The notes under the pieces were generated by a model that was given only the letters and a program-made list of their open reading frames with translations, had not been told where the DNA came from and made no database searches. Below, in pieces: positions 1 through 9,960 of a stretch of DNA of 64,000 nucleotides. Positions within the stretch are counted from its first letter, which is position 1, and every line of letters starts with the position of its first letter. The DNA lies in assembly GCF_025840185.1 (NCBI RefSeq), contig NZ_JAMPJU010000007.1, forward strand, positions 124,001 through 188,000. Direction: 5' to 3'. A program made the position numbers and the translations under genes. This DNA is from Brenneria izbisi (GTDB taxonomy: Bacteria; Pseudomonadota; Gammaproteobacteria; Enterobacterales; Enterobacteriaceae).

Positions 1-1
1 G

Positions 2-421
2 TTTGGTCCGCGTTTACAAGAACGTATTCGCCGTTCGCAAGCGCTGACAGAAAATAATCAGGGCCTCACACTGAATATTGCCGCGAATTATGGCGGCCGT
101 TGGGATATCATTCAGGGAGTAAGGCGGCTTGCAGAGCAGGTGCAGGAAGGCGCATTACGTCCTGACAGCATTGATGAAGAGTCTTTATGCCAATATATTT
201 GCCTGAATGAACTGGCCCCGGTCGATTTGGTAATCAGAACCGGTGGAGAACATCGCATAAGTAACTTTTTACTGTGGCAGATCGCTTACGCCGAGCTTTA
301 TTTTACTGATGTCCTCTGGCCTGATTTCGATGAACAAGTTTTTGAAGGTGCGCTGAATGCATTTGCACAACGCGAGCGTCGCTTCGGGAGAACAACACCT
401 ATCGATGCGGATGCATCCTAG
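2..421 (+). CDS. uppS: Undecaprenyl diphosphate synthase, 3' part
   Basis: This is the C-terminal part of the cis-prenyltransferase that makes undecaprenyl diphosphate, the lipid carrier for peptidoglycan and O-antigen. The start lies upstream of the window, so about 139 residues are seen. The family signature RTGGEHRISNFLLWQ followed by AYAEL and DVLWPDF is clear; the arginines and the RxSNF motif bind isopentenyl diphosphate. The frame is open from base 2 to a TAG at 419-421. The cdsA gene begins ten bases later, as in the E. coli uppS-cdsA-rseP-bamA operon. Identification is secure. Confidence 0.97.
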   Translation, partial: FGPRLQERIRRSQALTENNQGLTLNIAANYGGRWDIIQGVRRLAEQVQEGALRPDSIDEESLCQYICLNELAPVDLVIRTGGEHRISNFLLWQIAYAELYFTDVLWPDFDEQVFEGALNAFAQRERRFGRTTPIDADAS

Positions 422-430
422 GGGGAACTT

Positions 431-1288
431 TTGCTGAAGTATCGCCTGATTACTGCTTTAATTTTAATTCCGATCGTTATTGCGGCATTGTTTTTGCTGC
501 CCCCGCTTGGATTTACGCTGGTTACGCTGGCCGTCTGTATGCTGGCCGCCTGGGAATGGGGACAACTGTCAGGGTTTGTGTCCTATAGTCAGCGGCTCTG
601 GCTGGCTATTTTGTGTGGTTTCTTACTGGCGCTAATGCTGCTGACCCTTCCCGCCTATCATTATTCGGTTTATGTTCTGCAAATCAGCGCGGCGCTCTGG
701 ATAGCGTTGATCTGGTGGAGCGTTGCGTTATTTCTGGTGCTGTTTTATCCCGCTTCCGCATCGTTGTGGCGGCACTCACGCATTTTGCGGCTGGTATTCG
801 GGCTTGTTACGATCGTGCCTTTTTTCTGGGGCATGGTCGCGCTGCGCCAATATAACTATGATGTTAATCCTTTTACCGGCGCATGGTGGTTGTTGTACGT
901 TATGTTGCTGGTGTGGGGGGCGGACAGCGGCGCCTACCTGTTCGGCAAACTGTTTGGCAAACGTAAGCTGGCGCCAAAAGTTTCGCCGGGAAAAACCTGG
1001 GAAGGTCTTATCGGCGGGCTGGTCACATCGGCGGTGATTTCCCTGTTGTTCAGCCGTTATGCGCCATTGACGGTATCGTCATCAACGTTGCTGATCTGTT
1101 CTATTGTAGCGGCGTTGGCTTCGGTGCTGGGTGATTTGACCGAAAGTATGTTCAAGCGAGAGGCCGGGATTAAAGACAGCAGTCATTTGATTCCCGGACA
1201 CGGCGGCGTATTGGATCGCATTGATAGCCTGACTGCGGCCGTACCGGTGTTCTCCTGCCTGATGTTGTTGATATTTAAAGCTGTTTAG
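431..1288 (+). CDS. cdsA: Phosphatidate cytidylyltransferase
   Basis: This inner-membrane enzyme makes CDP-diacylglycerol from phosphatidate and CTP, the branch point of phospholipid synthesis. It has 285 residues, as in E. coli, with about eight hydrophobic segments. The CDP-alcohol/CdsA signature near the C terminus is present: S-M-F-K-R, then K-D, then PGHGGVLDRID. Translation starts at a TTG (431), preceded by GGGGGAAC as ribosome site; the next residues LKYRLI match the E. coli start. It sits between uppS and rseP in the conserved operon. Confidence 0.97.
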   Translation: MLKYRLITALILIPIVIAALFLLPPLGFTLVTLAVCMLAAWEWGQLSGFVSYSQRLWLAILCGFLLALMLLTLPAYHYSVYVLQISAALWIALIWWSVALFLVLFYPASASLWRHSRILRLVFGLVTIVPFFWGMVALRQYNYDVNPFTGAWWLLYVMLLVWGADSGAYLFGKLFGKRKLAPKVSPGKTWEGLIGGLVTSAVISLLFSRYAPLTVSSSTLLICSIVAALASVLGDLTESMFKREAGIKDSSHLIPGHGGVLDRIDSLTAAVPVFSCLMLLIFKAV

Positions 1289-1304
1289 GATGAAACGGTA
1301 AAAT

Positions 1305-2660
1305 ATGATGAATTTCCTCTGGAGTCTGGCCGCCTTTATCATCGCACTGGGTGTGTTGATTACCGTGCATGAATTTGGTCACTTCTGGGTAGCTCGTCGG
1401 TGTGGCGTCAAGGTTGAGCGTTTTTCTGTCGGCTTTGGCCGGGCCTTGTGGCGTCGTCGGGATAGACTCGGCACAGAATATGTCATCGCCCTGATCCCGC
1501 TTGGCGGCTATGTCAAAATGCTTGATGAGCGCGTCGATACCGTAGCGCCAGAGCTTCGCCATCAATCATTTAATAGCAAGACTGTCTGGCAACGTGCCGC
1601 TATTGTCAGCGCGGGGCCTGTTGCCAATTTCCTTTTTGCCATCGTTGCGTATTGGCTGGTATTTATTATCGGCGTCCCCGGCGTTAAGCCAGTGGTTGGT
1701 GAAATATTGCCCAACTCCATCGCTTCCCAGGCGGAAATGTCGGCAGGAATTGAACTAAAGTCGGTTGACGGCATCGAAACGCCTGACTGGGATACGGCGC
1801 GTCTGGCGCTGTTAGGCAAGATTGGCAGCCAGGAAGTGGTGATTGATGCCGCGCCGTTAGGTTCCAGTCAAATCGTGCGGAAAACGCTGGATTTGCGTGA
1901 CTGGCAGTTCGAGCCGGATAAACAGGATCCGGTGATGTCGCTGGGGATGGTGCCTCGCGGACCGCAGATTGAAGCGGTGCTGACTCAGATCCAACCTGGG
2001 TCGGCGGCGGAAAAAGCGGGTTTGCAAGTTGGAGACAGGATAGTTAAAGTCGGCGGGCAGGATTTAACGCGTTGGCGTGATTTTGTCGCCGCCGTGCGTG
2101 ATAATCCGGGGCAGCCTATTGCGTTGGATGTCGAAAGGGACGGATCAACGTTACCTCTGACGCTGACGCCGGACAGTAAATCTGTCGGCAATGGCAAGGT
2201 CGAAGGACTGGCGGGCGTGTTGCCGAGCGTGGCGCCGCTGCCTGAAGAATATAAAACGGTGCGTCAGTACGGGCCGTTTAGCGCCATCTATCAGGCGACG
2301 GATAAAACCTGGCAATTGATGAGATTGACCGTCAGTATGTTGGGCAAACTGGTAACGGGTGATGTTAAGCTGAATAACCTGAGCGGTCCGATTTCGATTG
2401 CGCAGGGGGCGGGAATGTCAGCGGATTACGGATTAATCTATTACCTGATGTTTTTGGCCTTGATCAGCGTCAATCTGGGGATCATCAATCTGTTCCCTCT
2501 GCCGGTGTTGGATGGTGGACACCTGCTCTTTCTTGCCGTTGAAAAAGTGAAGGGCAGGCCGGTTTCTGAGCGTGTGCAGGATTTTAGTTACCGCATCGGC
2601 GCTGTATTGCTGATGTTGTTAATGGGGTTCGCACTTTTCAATGATTTCTCTCGCCTCTAG
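1305..2660 (+). CDS. rseP: Site-2 intramembrane zinc metalloprotease RseP
   Basis: RseP makes the second cut in the anti-sigma factor RseA and so releases sigma-E under envelope stress; it also removes signal-peptide remnants. It has 451 residues, near the E. coli 450. The zinc motif HEFGH lies at residues 22-26 in the first transmembrane segment, two PDZ domains fill the periplasmic middle part, and the LDGGH motif near the C terminus supplies the third metal ligand. It lies 16 bases after cdsA and 35 before bamA, which joins it to the outer-membrane assembly genes that sigma-E controls. Confidence 0.97.
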   Translation: MMNFLWSLAAFIIALGVLITVHEFGHFWVARRCGVKVERFSVGFGRALWRRRDRLGTEYVIALIPLGGYVKMLDERVDTVAPELRHQSFNSKTVWQRAAIVSAGPVANFLFAIVAYWLVFIIGVPGVKPVVGEILPNSIASQAEMSAGIELKSVDGIETPDWDTARLALLGKIGSQEVVIDAAPLGSSQIVRKTLDLRDWQFEPDKQDPVMSLGMVPRGPQIEAVLTQIQPGSAAEKAGLQVGDRIVKVGGQDLTRWRDFVAAVRDNPGQPIALDVERDGSTLPLTLTPDSKSVGNGKVEGLAGVLPSVAPLPEEYKTVRQYGPFSAIYQATDKTWQLMRLTVSMLGKLVTGDVKLNNLSGPISIAQGAGMSADYGLIYYLMFLALISVNLGIINLFPLPVLDGGHLLFLAVEKVKGRPVSERVQDFSYRIGAVLLMLLMGFALFNDFSRL

Positions 2661-2695
2661 GCGCGGGATTAGGTTAGGAAAAACGCATAACAACG

Positions 2696-5125
2696 ATGGC
2701 GATGAAAAAGTTGCTCATAGCGTCGCTGCTGTTTAGCAGCGCCACCGTATACGGTGCAGACGGGTTCGTAGTGAAGGACATTCATTTCGAGGGCCTGCAA
2801 CGGGTTGCCGTCGGGGCGGCATTACTCAGTATGCCGGTCCGCGTTGGCGATACCATCAGCGATGATGATATCGGTAATACCATCCGTGCCTTGTTCGCTA
2901 CCGGAAATTTCGAAGATGTCCGCGTCCTGCGTGATGGCGAAACGCTGATCGTGCAGGTGAAGGAGCGGCCGACCATCGCCAGCGTCACTTTCTCCGGCAA
3001 CAAGTCGGTAAAAGACGACATGCTGAAGGAGAATCTGGAAGCATCCGGCGTGCGGGTTGGCGAAGCGCTGGATCGGACGGCGCTTTCCAGCATCGAGAAA
3101 GGTCTGGAGGATTTCTACTACAGCGTGGGCAAATACAGCGCGTCGGTGAAGGCCGTCGTCACGCCGTTGCCCCGTAACCGCGTCGACCTGAAATTGGTGT
3201 TCACGGAAGGCGTTTCCGCCAAGATTCAGCAAATCAATATTGTCGGTAATAAAGCCTTCAGTTCCGATGAACTGATTTCCCAGTTCCAACTGCGTGATGA
3301 AGTGCCGTGGTGGAACGTGGTGGGTGATCGCAAATACCAGAAACAGAAACTGTCCGGTGATTTGGAAACGCTGCGGAGTTTCTACCTTGATCGCGGTTAT
3401 GCCCGTTTCAATATTGATTCGACACAGGTCAGCCTGACGCCTGACAAAAAAGGCATCTACATCACCATCAACATGACGGAAGGCGATAAATACACGCTTT
3501 CCGGCGTGGTTGTTAACGGCAACCTGGCCGGTCACTCCGCGGAAATTGAAGGATTAACGAAAATCGAGCCGGGCGAGTTGTATAACGGCGCCAAAGTGAC
3601 CCGAATGGAAGAAGACATCAAAAAGCTTCTGGGCCGCTATGGTTACGCTTATCCGCGCGTTGTCACTCAGCCGGAAATCAATGATGCCGATAAGAGCGTG
3701 AAACTGAACATCAACGTTGATGCCGGTAACCGCTTTTATGTTCGTCGCGTCCGTTTCGAAGGCAACGATACTTCCAAAGATTCCGTCTTGCGCCGTGAAA
3801 TGCGTCAGATGGAAGGCGGCTGGCTAGGTAACGATCTGGTTGAGCAGGGTAAAGAGCGTCTTAACCGTCTGGGGTACTTTGAAAGCGTTGACGTGGAAAC
3901 GCAGCGCGTGCCGGGGACCGCCGATCAGGTGGATGTGACCTATAAAGTCAAAGAGCGTAACACCGGTACATTTAATTTTGGCGTAGGTTTCGGTACGGAA
4001 AGCGGCGTCAGCTTCCAGGCGGGCGTCCAGCAGGATAACTGGCTGGGTACGGGTAACTCCGTGGGCATCAGCGGTACGAAAAACGATTACCAGACCTATG
4101 TTGAATTGTCGCTGACCGATCCGTATTTCACGGTCGATGGCGTCAGCCTCGGCGGTCGTATTTTCTACAACAAATTTGAAGCCTATGATGCGGATCTGTC
4201 CGACTATACCAACGTCAGCTATGGCATTGGCAGTACGTTGGGCTTCCCGATCAACGAGAATAACTCGCTGCGCTTAGGGCTGGATTATATCCACAATGAC
4301 CTGTCGGACATGAAACCGCAGGTTGCTATGTGGCGTTATCTGGATTCCGTCGGCGTTAACCCGGATGTGGTTACCGAAAACGACAAATCCAGCGCTGACT
4401 TCAAAGCGGATGATTTCTTCCTGAATACCGGTTGGTCGTACAACAATCTGGATCGCGGTTATTTCCCGACCAAGGGGACGCGTGCTTCCGCCAACGCCAA
4501 AGTGACGGTTCCGGGATCGGATAACGAATATTACAAGCTGACGTTTGACTCGGCGACCTATTATCCGTTAAGCGAGAGCGGACAATGGGTCATTATGGGA
4601 CGCACCCGCGCGGGTTACGCCGATGGTTTGGGCGGTAAAGAAGTGCCGTTCTACGATAACTTCTACGCGGGTGGTTCGAGCACGGTGCGCGGCTTCCAGT
4701 CAAATACCATCGGTCCTAAAGCGGCGTATTATCAGTGCGCTGCCGGCGCGACTTCTTACGCTAATTGTCCGATTGATAAAGAGAATCTGGATGATGCGGT
4801 CGGCGGTAACGCGATGGCGGTCGTCAGTGCCGAACTGATCGTGCCGACGCCGTTTATCAGCGACAAGTATGCCAACTCGGTTCGAACTTCATTCTTTATT
4901 GATGGCGGTACCGTTTGGGATACCAACTGGGAAAACACCCAGGCCACGATTGATGCGGGCGTGCCTGATTACAGCAAGCCGGGCAATTTCCGTGTATCCA
5001 GCGGGATCGCCTTGCAATGGATGTCTCCGCTTGGGCCATTGGTGTTCTCCTATGCCCAGCCGGTTAAAAAATACGATGGAGACAAGTCGGAACAGTTCCA
5101 GTTTAATATTGGCAAAACCTGGTAA
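2696..5125 (+). CDS. bamA: Outer membrane protein assembly factor BamA
   Basis: BamA is the central channel of the complex that folds beta-barrel proteins into the outer membrane. The product has 809 residues with a signal peptide ending near residue 20 (VYGA/DG), five POTRA repeats over roughly residues 22-420 and a 16-strand barrel after that. The conserved VRGF motif of barrel loop 6 is visible after GGSST, and the last residue pair, TW, fits a terminal aromatic beta-signal. The E. coli start [15 protein letters not shown] is identical. It belongs to the rseP-bamA-skp-lpxD run. Confidence 0.98.
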   Translation: MAMKKLLIASLLFSSATVYGADGFVVKDIHFEGLQRVAVGAALLSMPVRVGDTISDDDIGNTIRALFATGNFEDVRVLRDGETLIVQVKERPTIASVTFSGNKSVKDDMLKENLEASGVRVGEALDRTALSSIEKGLEDFYYSVGKYSASVKAVVTPLPRNRVDLKLVFTEGVSAKIQQINIVGNKAFSSDELISQFQLRDEVPWWNVVGDRKYQKQKLSGDLETLRSFYLDRGYARFNIDSTQVSLTPDKKGIYITINMTEGDKYTLSGVVVNGNLAGHSAEIEGLTKIEPGELYNGAKVTRMEEDIKKLLGRYGYAYPRVVTQPEINDADKSVKLNINVDAGNRFYVRRVRFEGNDTSKDSVLRREMRQMEGGWLGNDLVEQGKERLNRLGYFESVDVETQRVPGTADQVDVTYKVKERNTGTFNFGVGFGTESGVSFQAGVQQDNWLGTGNSVGISGTKNDYQTYVELSLTDPYFTVDGVSLGGRIFYNKFEAYDADLSDYTNVSYGIGSTLGFPINENNSLRLGLDYIHNDLSDMKPQVAMWRYLDSVGVNPDVVTENDKSSADFKADDFFLNTGWSYNNLDRGYFPTKGTRASANAKVTVPGSDNEYYKLTFDSATYYPLSESGQWVIMGRTRAGYADGLGGKEVPFYDNFYAGGSSTVRGFQSNTIGPKAAYYQCAAGATSYANCPIDKENLDDAVGGNAMAVVSAELIVPTPFISDKYANSVRTSFFIDGGTVWDTNWENTQATIDAGVPDYSKPGNFRVSSGIALQWMSPLGPLVFSYAQPVKKYDGDKSEQFQFNIGKTW

Positions 5126-5253
5126 TGTGACGTCGGCAGGTCGTATGCAAGACAAATCGTATGGCGGAAATAGCCAGGGATCCTGATAATGCTATGACGT
5201 TATACACATTGAATGTGTCAAGACACAAATTAGGTTAGGTTGAGGAGTTTATA

Positions 5254-5751
5254 GTGAAAAAGTGGTTGTGTGCCGCAGGCCTCGGTTTAGCAATGGCTGC
5301 CTCTGCAAGCGTTCAGGCTGCTGACAAGATCGCGGTTGTTAACGTATCCAGTATTTTCCAGCAGTTACCGCAGCGTGAAACGGTCGCCAAACAACTTGAG
5401 AACGAGTTCAAAGGCCGCGCTTCCGAGTTGCAGACAATGGAAAACAGTTTACAGACCAAAATGCAGAAGTTGCAGCGTGATGGTTCTACCATGAAAGCGA
5501 GCGATCGCAGCAAAATGGAAAAAGACATCATGGCGCAACGGGAGCAGTTCTCTACAAAAGCGCAGGCTTTTGATCAGGACAACCGTCGTCGCCAGATGGA
5601 AGAGCGTAATAAAATCCTGAGCCGTATTCAGGATGCGGTAAAATCGGTTGCCAGCAAAGAAGGTTATGATGTTGTGATTGACGCCAACGCCGTTGCGTAT
5701 GCCGCCAATGCAAAAGACATTACTGCCGATGTGCTGAAACAGGTTAAATAA
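5254..5751 (+). CDS. skp: Periplasmic chaperone Skp (OmpH)
   Basis: Skp is a trimeric periplasmic chaperone that holds unfolded outer-membrane proteins on their way to BamA. It has 165 residues (161 in E. coli), starting at GTG after the ribosome site GAGGAG. A signal peptide ends at about residue 22 (VQA/AD). The middle part is charged and helical (residues 45-125), which forms the tentacle coiled coils. It sits 128 bases after bamA and only 3 bases before lpxD. A small ACACAT/ATGTGT inverted repeat lies in the upstream gap at 5204-5218. Confidence 0.97.
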   Translation: MKKWLCAAGLGLAMAASASVQAADKIAVVNVSSIFQQLPQRETVAKQLENEFKGRASELQTMENSLQTKMQKLQRDGSTMKASDRSKMEKDIMAQREQFSTKAQAFDQDNRRRQMEERNKILSRIQDAVKSVASKEGYDVVIDANAVAYAANAKDITADVLKQVK

Positions 5752-5754
5752 TAC

Positions 5755-6777
5755 ATGTATTCAATTCGACTGGACGCGTTAGCCCAACAGTTGGATGCAC
5801 AATTACACGGTGATGGCGATCTCGTCATCACCGGCGTTGCTTCTATGCATTCGGCAAAAGCAGGACAGATTACGTTTCTGTCTGACAGCCGCTATCGTGA
5901 GCAATTGACGGGGACTAAGGCTTCCGCCGTGGTGCTGACGGAAGCGGATTTACCTTACTGTCAGGTTGCTGCGCTGGTAGTGAAAAATCCTTATCTGACT
6001 TATGCGCGCATGGCGCAGTTGATGGATACCACGCCACTGCCGGCAGCGGATATCGCGCCCAGCGCGGTGATTGCGCCAGACGTCGCATTAGGCAGACAAG
6101 TGGCGATCGGCGCAAACGCGGTGATTGAATCCGGCGCACAACTGGGAGATGGCGTGATCATCGGTCCGGGTTGCTTCATTGGTAAAAATGCCCGTATTGG
6201 CGCTGGCACCCGGCTTTGGGCGAATGTCACGGTTTATCACAATGTTGAACTGGGTGAACAGTGTCTGATTCAGTCTGGTGCGGTGATCGGCGCTGACGGC
6301 TTTGGTTATGCCAACGATCGCGGCAACTGGATCAAAATCCCGCAACTGGGTACGGTCAGAATTGGCGACCGGGTTGAAATCGGCGCCAGCACCACGATCG
6401 ATCGCGGCGCGCTGGACGATACCATCATCGGTAATGGCGTCATCATTGATAATCAGTGTCAGATTGCGCACAACGTTGTGATTGGCGACAATACGGCGGT
6501 CGCGGGCGGCGTCATTATGGCGGGCAGCCTGAAGATTGGTCGTTATTGCATGATTGGCGGCGCCAGTGTGATTAACGGACACATGGAAATCTGCGATAAA
6601 GTGACCGTGACGGGGATGGGAATGGTCATGCGACCAATTACCGAACCTGGAGTATACTCTTCAGGTATTCCGCTACAACCCAATAAAGTTTGGCGTAAAA
6701 CTGCGGCGCTGGTGATGAATATTGATGATATAAGCAAACGGTTGAAAGCCGTTGAACGAAAAGTCGATAACCAGTAA
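5755..6777 (+). CDS. lpxD: UDP-3-O-(3-hydroxymyristoyl)glucosamine N-acyltransferase
   Basis: LpxD carries out the third step of lipid A synthesis, adding the N-linked hydroxymyristoyl chain from acyl-ACP. It has 340 residues (341 in E. coli). An N-terminal uridine-binding domain (about 1-100) is followed by left-handed beta-helix hexapeptide repeats (isoleucine, valine or leucine every six residues) to about residue 310 and a helical tail. The catalytic histidine lies in [10 protein letters not shown]. It is tightly linked to skp and leads into fabZ, lpxA and lpxB. Confidence 0.97.
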   Translation: MYSIRLDALAQQLDAQLHGDGDLVITGVASMHSAKAGQITFLSDSRYREQLTGTKASAVVLTEADLPYCQVAALVVKNPYLTYARMAQLMDTTPLPAADIAPSAVIAPDVALGRQVAIGANAVIESGAQLGDGVIIGPGCFIGKNARIGAGTRLWANVTVYHNVELGEQCLIQSGAVIGADGFGYANDRGNWIKIPQLGTVRIGDRVEIGASTTIDRGALDDTIIGNGVIIDNQCQIAHNVVIGDNTAVAGGVIMAGSLKIGRYCMIGGASVINGHMEICDKVTVTGMGMVMRPITEPGVYSSGIPLQPNKVWRKTAALVMNIDDISKRLKAVERKVDNQ

Positions 6778-6798
6778 TCATTAGCGTTCTCTTATTTG

Positions 6799-6842
6799 CG
6801 GCCTGCCTGAAGAACCCCCCTTTTTAGGGTCTGAGCAGGCCG
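6799..6842 (+). promoter_or_regulatory. Intergenic RNA hairpin between lpxD and fabZ
   Basis: The arms CGGCCTGC (6799-6806) and GCAGGCCG (6835-6842) pair perfectly over eight bases; an inner CCC/GGG pairing (around 6814-6829) can extend the structure. It lies between the lpxD stop and the fabZ start. No run of T follows the stem, so it is not an ordinary intrinsic terminator. It could be an mRNA-processing or stability element within the lpx operon. The function is unknown; only the pairing is seen. Confidence 0.5.
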
Positions 6843-6883
6843 TGTTGTTGATGGCATCATTTTTTTTGGACAGGAAGAGTATT

Positions 6884-7339
6884 TTGACTACTGACACTCA
6901 TACTCTGCATATTGAAGAGATCTTGGAATTATTACCGCACCGTTTCCCATTTTTACTGGTTGATCGTGTATTGGATTTTGAAGAAGGGAAGTTTTTGCGG
7001 GCAGTGAAAAACGTCTCTTTCAATGAGCCTTTCTTTCAGGGCCATTTCCCAGGGAAACCGATTTTTCCTGGCGTGCTGATTCTCGAAGCCATGGCGCAGG
7101 CGACAGGGATTCTGGCGTTTAAAAGCGTCGGCAGACTGGAGCCAGGTGAGCTTTATTATTTTGCGGCAATTGATGAGGCGCGCTTTAAGCGCCCTGTGCA
7201 GCCAGGGGATCAAATGATCCTGGAGGTTGAATTCATTAAAGAGCGTCGCGGTGTTGCACGCTTTAAAGGTGTAGCCAAAGTTGATGGTGAAGTGGCCTGT
7301 GAAGCGTCAATGATGTGTGCTCGTCGTCGGGAGGCCTGA
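6884..7339 (+). CDS. fabZ: 3-hydroxyacyl-ACP dehydratase FabZ
   Basis: FabZ dehydrates 3-hydroxyacyl-ACP in fatty-acid elongation and competes with LpxA and LpxD for hydroxymyristoyl-ACP. The likely start is the TTG at 6884, with AGGAAG as ribosome site seven bases upstream. This gives 151 residues, the E. coli length, beginning M-TTDTHTL. An upstream in-frame start at 6842 would add 14 unconserved residues. The catalytic His54 (in QGHFPGKP) and Glu68 (in VLILEAMAQ) are present. The stop lies four bases before the lpxA GTG. Confidence 0.97.
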   Translation: MTTDTHTLHIEEILELLPHRFPFLLVDRVLDFEEGKFLRAVKNVSFNEPFFQGHFPGKPIFPGVLILEAMAQATGILAFKSVGRLEPGELYYFAAIDEARFKRPVQPGDQMILEVEFIKERRGVARFKGVAKVDGEVACEASMMCARRREA

Positions 7340-7343
7340 TATC

Positions 7344-8132
7344 GTGATTGATCAAACCGCCTTTATTCACCCCAGTTCCATTGTTGAAGACGGCGCCATT
7401 ATTGGTGCCGATGTTCATATTGGCCCATTCTGCCATATCGGTGCTCAGGTTGAGATCGGTGCGGGGACGGTGCTGAAATCGCATATTGTGGTCAACGGTA
7501 TTACCCGGATTGGCCGCGATAACCAAATCTACCAATTCGTCTCCATTGGCGAAGTGAATCAGGATTTGAAATACGCAGGAGAACCGACTCGCGTTGAGAT
7601 CGGCGATCGCAACCGTATTCGCGAAAGCGTCACCATCCACCGTGGCACGGAGCAGGGCGGCGGGTTGACTAAAGTCGGTAGCGATAATCTGCTGATGGTC
7701 AATGCCCATATCGCGCACGACTGCGTCGTTGGCGACCGTTGTATTTTTGCTAATAACGCGACATTGGGCGGCCATGTTTCCGTTGATGATTTCGCCATCA
7801 TCGGCGGTATGACGGCGGTGCATCAGTTCTGTATTATCGGCGCGCATGTGATGGTCGGCGGTTGCTCTGGCGTCGTACAGGATGTTCCTCCTTATGTGAT
7901 TGCGCAAGGCAACCATGCCACCCCGTTTGGTTTGAACATTGAAGGGCTGAAACGGCGTGGTTTTGACAAAGAAACCCTGCATGCGATCCGTAATGCTTAC
8001 AAACTGCTTTACCGCAGCGGGAAAACGCTGGATGAGGTGAAACCGGAGATCGAAGCGCTGGCGGTGCAGTATCCCGCGGTTCAGGCGTTTACCAATTTCT
8101 TCGCGCGTTCTACCCGCGGCATTATTCGTTAA
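7344..8132 (+). CDS. lpxA: UDP-N-acetylglucosamine acyltransferase
   Basis: LpxA carries out the first step of lipid A synthesis, moving hydroxymyristate from ACP to the 3-OH of UDP-GlcNAc. The GTG at 7344, following GGGAGGC, gives 262 residues, the E. coli length. Hexapeptide repeats forming the left-handed beta-helix run to about residue 190, then a helical C-terminal domain. The catalytic His125 lies in NAHIAHDC. An in-frame start at 7317 is open but lies inside fabZ and adds unconserved residues, so it was not used. Confidence 0.97.
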   Translation: MIDQTAFIHPSSIVEDGAIIGADVHIGPFCHIGAQVEIGAGTVLKSHIVVNGITRIGRDNQIYQFVSIGEVNQDLKYAGEPTRVEIGDRNRIRESVTIHRGTEQGGGLTKVGSDNLLMVNAHIAHDCVVGDRCIFANNATLGGHVSVDDFAIIGGMTAVHQFCIIGAHVMVGGCSGVVQDVPPYVIAQGNHATPFGLNIEGLKRRGFDKETLHAIRNAYKLLYRSGKTLDEVKPEIEALAVQYPAVQAFTNFFARSTRGIIR

Positions 8133-8135
8133 TCT

Positions 8136-9284
8136 ATGTCGAAACGTCCTTTAGTGATCGGATTAGTCGCCGGAGAAACCTCCGGCGATATTCTTGGCGC
8201 GGGCTTGATCCGCGCCCTGAAAGCACGGGCGCCGGATGCGCGTTTTGTCGGCGTCGCCGGGCCGCGTATGCAGGATGAAGGTTGCGAAGCCTGGTACGAA
8301 ATGGAAGAACTGGCTGTCATGGGCATCGTTGAGGTGCTTGAGCGGTTGCCGCGTCTGCTCAAAATACGCCGGGATTTGACCCAACGTTTCACTGAGCTCA
8401 AGCCAGATGTTTTTGTCGGGATTGACGCGCCCGATTTTAATATCACGCTGGAAGGTAAGCTGAAACAGCGCGGCATCAGTACGATCCACTATGTCAGCCC
8501 GTCGGTCTGGGCCTGGCGTCAAAAGCGCGTTTTCAAAATAGGTAAAGCGACCAATCTGGTTCTGGCCTTTCTTCCTTTTGAAAAAGCGTTTTATGATCGT
8601 TTCAATGTTCCCTGCCGTTTTATCGGCCATACCATGGCGGACGCGATGCCGCTGCACCCGGATAAAATGGCGGCGCGAGCCACATTGGGCATTGAGCCGG
8701 ACGCCTTGTGTCTGGCGTTGTTGCCGGGTAGCCGCGGTGCTGAAGTTGAAATGCTGAGCGCGGATTTTCTTCATACGGCAGCGCTGCTGAGGCAGCGGTT
8801 TCCGGCGCTGGAAATTGTGGCGCCGCTGGTTAACAGTAAACGGCGCGAACAGTTTGAACGTATAAAACAGGCGGTTGCCCCTGATTTGCTGGTGCATATG
8901 CTGGATGGTCAGGCGCGGGAAGCGATGATCGCCAGCGATGCCGCATTACTGGCGTCAGGCACGGCGGCGCTGGAGTGCATGTTAGCTAAATGTCCGATGG
9001 TGGTGGGCTATCGCATGAAGCCCTTCACTTTCTGGTTGGCGCGGAAACTGGTGAAAACGCCGTGGGTGTCCTTGCCGAATCTATTAGCCGGACGCGAACT
9101 GGTGAAGGAACTACTACAAACTGATTGCACGCCGGATAAACTGGCTGAAGCGTTACTGCCCTGGTTGACGGATGCCGCCAAGACAGCGGAGCTACAGACA
9201 ACGTTTTTGGCGCTGCACCAGCAAATTCGTTGTAATGCGGACGAGCAGGCGGCCCAGGCGGTACTGGAATTGGTAAAATCATGA
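8136..9284 (+). CDS. lpxB: Lipid-A-disaccharide synthase
   Basis: LpxB is a GT-B glycosyltransferase (family 19) that joins UDP-diacylglucosamine and lipid X into the lipid A disaccharide on the inner face of the inner membrane. It has 382 residues as in E. coli. The N-terminal [10 protein letters not shown] motif and the YVSPSVWAW segment (from about residue 110) are family hallmarks. It starts three bases after the lpxA stop and overlaps rnhB by four bases (ATGA), so translation is coupled. Confidence 0.97.
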   Translation: MSKRPLVIGLVAGETSGDILGAGLIRALKARAPDARFVGVAGPRMQDEGCEAWYEMEELAVMGIVEVLERLPRLLKIRRDLTQRFTELKPDVFVGIDAPDFNITLEGKLKQRGISTIHYVSPSVWAWRQKRVFKIGKATNLVLAFLPFEKAFYDRFNVPCRFIGHTMADAMPLHPDKMAARATLGIEPDALCLALLPGSRGAEVEMLSADFLHTAALLRQRFPALEIVAPLVNSKRREQFERIKQAVAPDLLVHMLDGQAREAMIASDAALLASGTAALECMLAKCPMVVGYRMKPFTFWLARKLVKTPWVSLPNLLAGRELVKELLQTDCTPDKLAEALLPWLTDAAKTAELQTTFLALHQQIRCNADEQAAQAVLELVKS

Positions 9285-9877
9285 ATGAGGCGTTTCTCTA
9301 CCCGCAGGCGCACTGTATTGCGGGAGTTGATGAAGTCGGGCGCGGGCCGTTGGTTGGCGCGGTGGTGACTGCTGCGGTTATCCTTGACCCGGCCCGACCG
9401 ATTATCGGTTTGGCTGATTCAAAGCAGCTAAGCGAAAAACGACGGCTGGCGCTTTATGATGAAATCAAAGAGAAGGCGCTATCCTGGAGCCTGGGTCGCG
9501 CCGAGCCTGAAGAAATCGATCAACTGAATATTCTGCATGCTACCATGTTGGCGATGCAGCGTGCGGTTGCCGGACTGACAATCACGCCTGATTTTGTGCT
9601 GATCGATGGTAATCGCTGTCCGGCTTTGCCAATGCCGGCGCAAGCGGTGGTGAAAGGCGATAGTCGTGTGGCGGAAATCAGCGCGGCTTCCATCATGGCG
9701 AAGGTCACGCGCGATCGTGAAATGGTGGCGTTGGATAAACTTTTTCCCGCGTACGGTTTTGCGCAGCACAAAGGTTATCCGACCGCTTTTCATTTAGAGA
9801 AACTGGCGTTGTTCGGCGCCACCGCGTTCCACCGTCGGAGTTTCGCGCCGGTTAAACGGGTGTTGGGGCTGGCGTAA
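9281..9877 (+). CDS. rnhB: Ribonuclease HII
   Basis: RNase HII cuts RNA in RNA-DNA hybrids and starts removal of single ribonucleotides from DNA. The product has 198 residues like E. coli RnhB. The active-site motif [12 protein letters not shown] near residue 15 gives the first Asp and Glu; a further Asp lies in LIDGN. It overlaps lpxB by four bases and is followed 83 bases later by dnaE, the usual order. Confidence 0.96.
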   Translation: MNEAFLYPQAHCIAGVDEVGRGPLVGAVVTAAVILDPARPIIGLADSKQLSEKRRLALYDEIKEKALSWSLGRAEPEEIDQLNILHATMLAMQRAVAGLTITPDFVLIDGNRCPALPMPAQAVVKGDSRVAEISAASIMAKVTRDREMVALDKLFPAYGFAQHKGYPTAFHLEKLALFGATAFHRRSFAPVKRVLGLA

Positions 9878-9960
9878 AACGCCGTCATCATTAACTCTCA
9901 ATGCTGTGATGCTATTATTGATTGCAGCGCTGTCTAATCGATAAATTCTGGGATCTGGCG

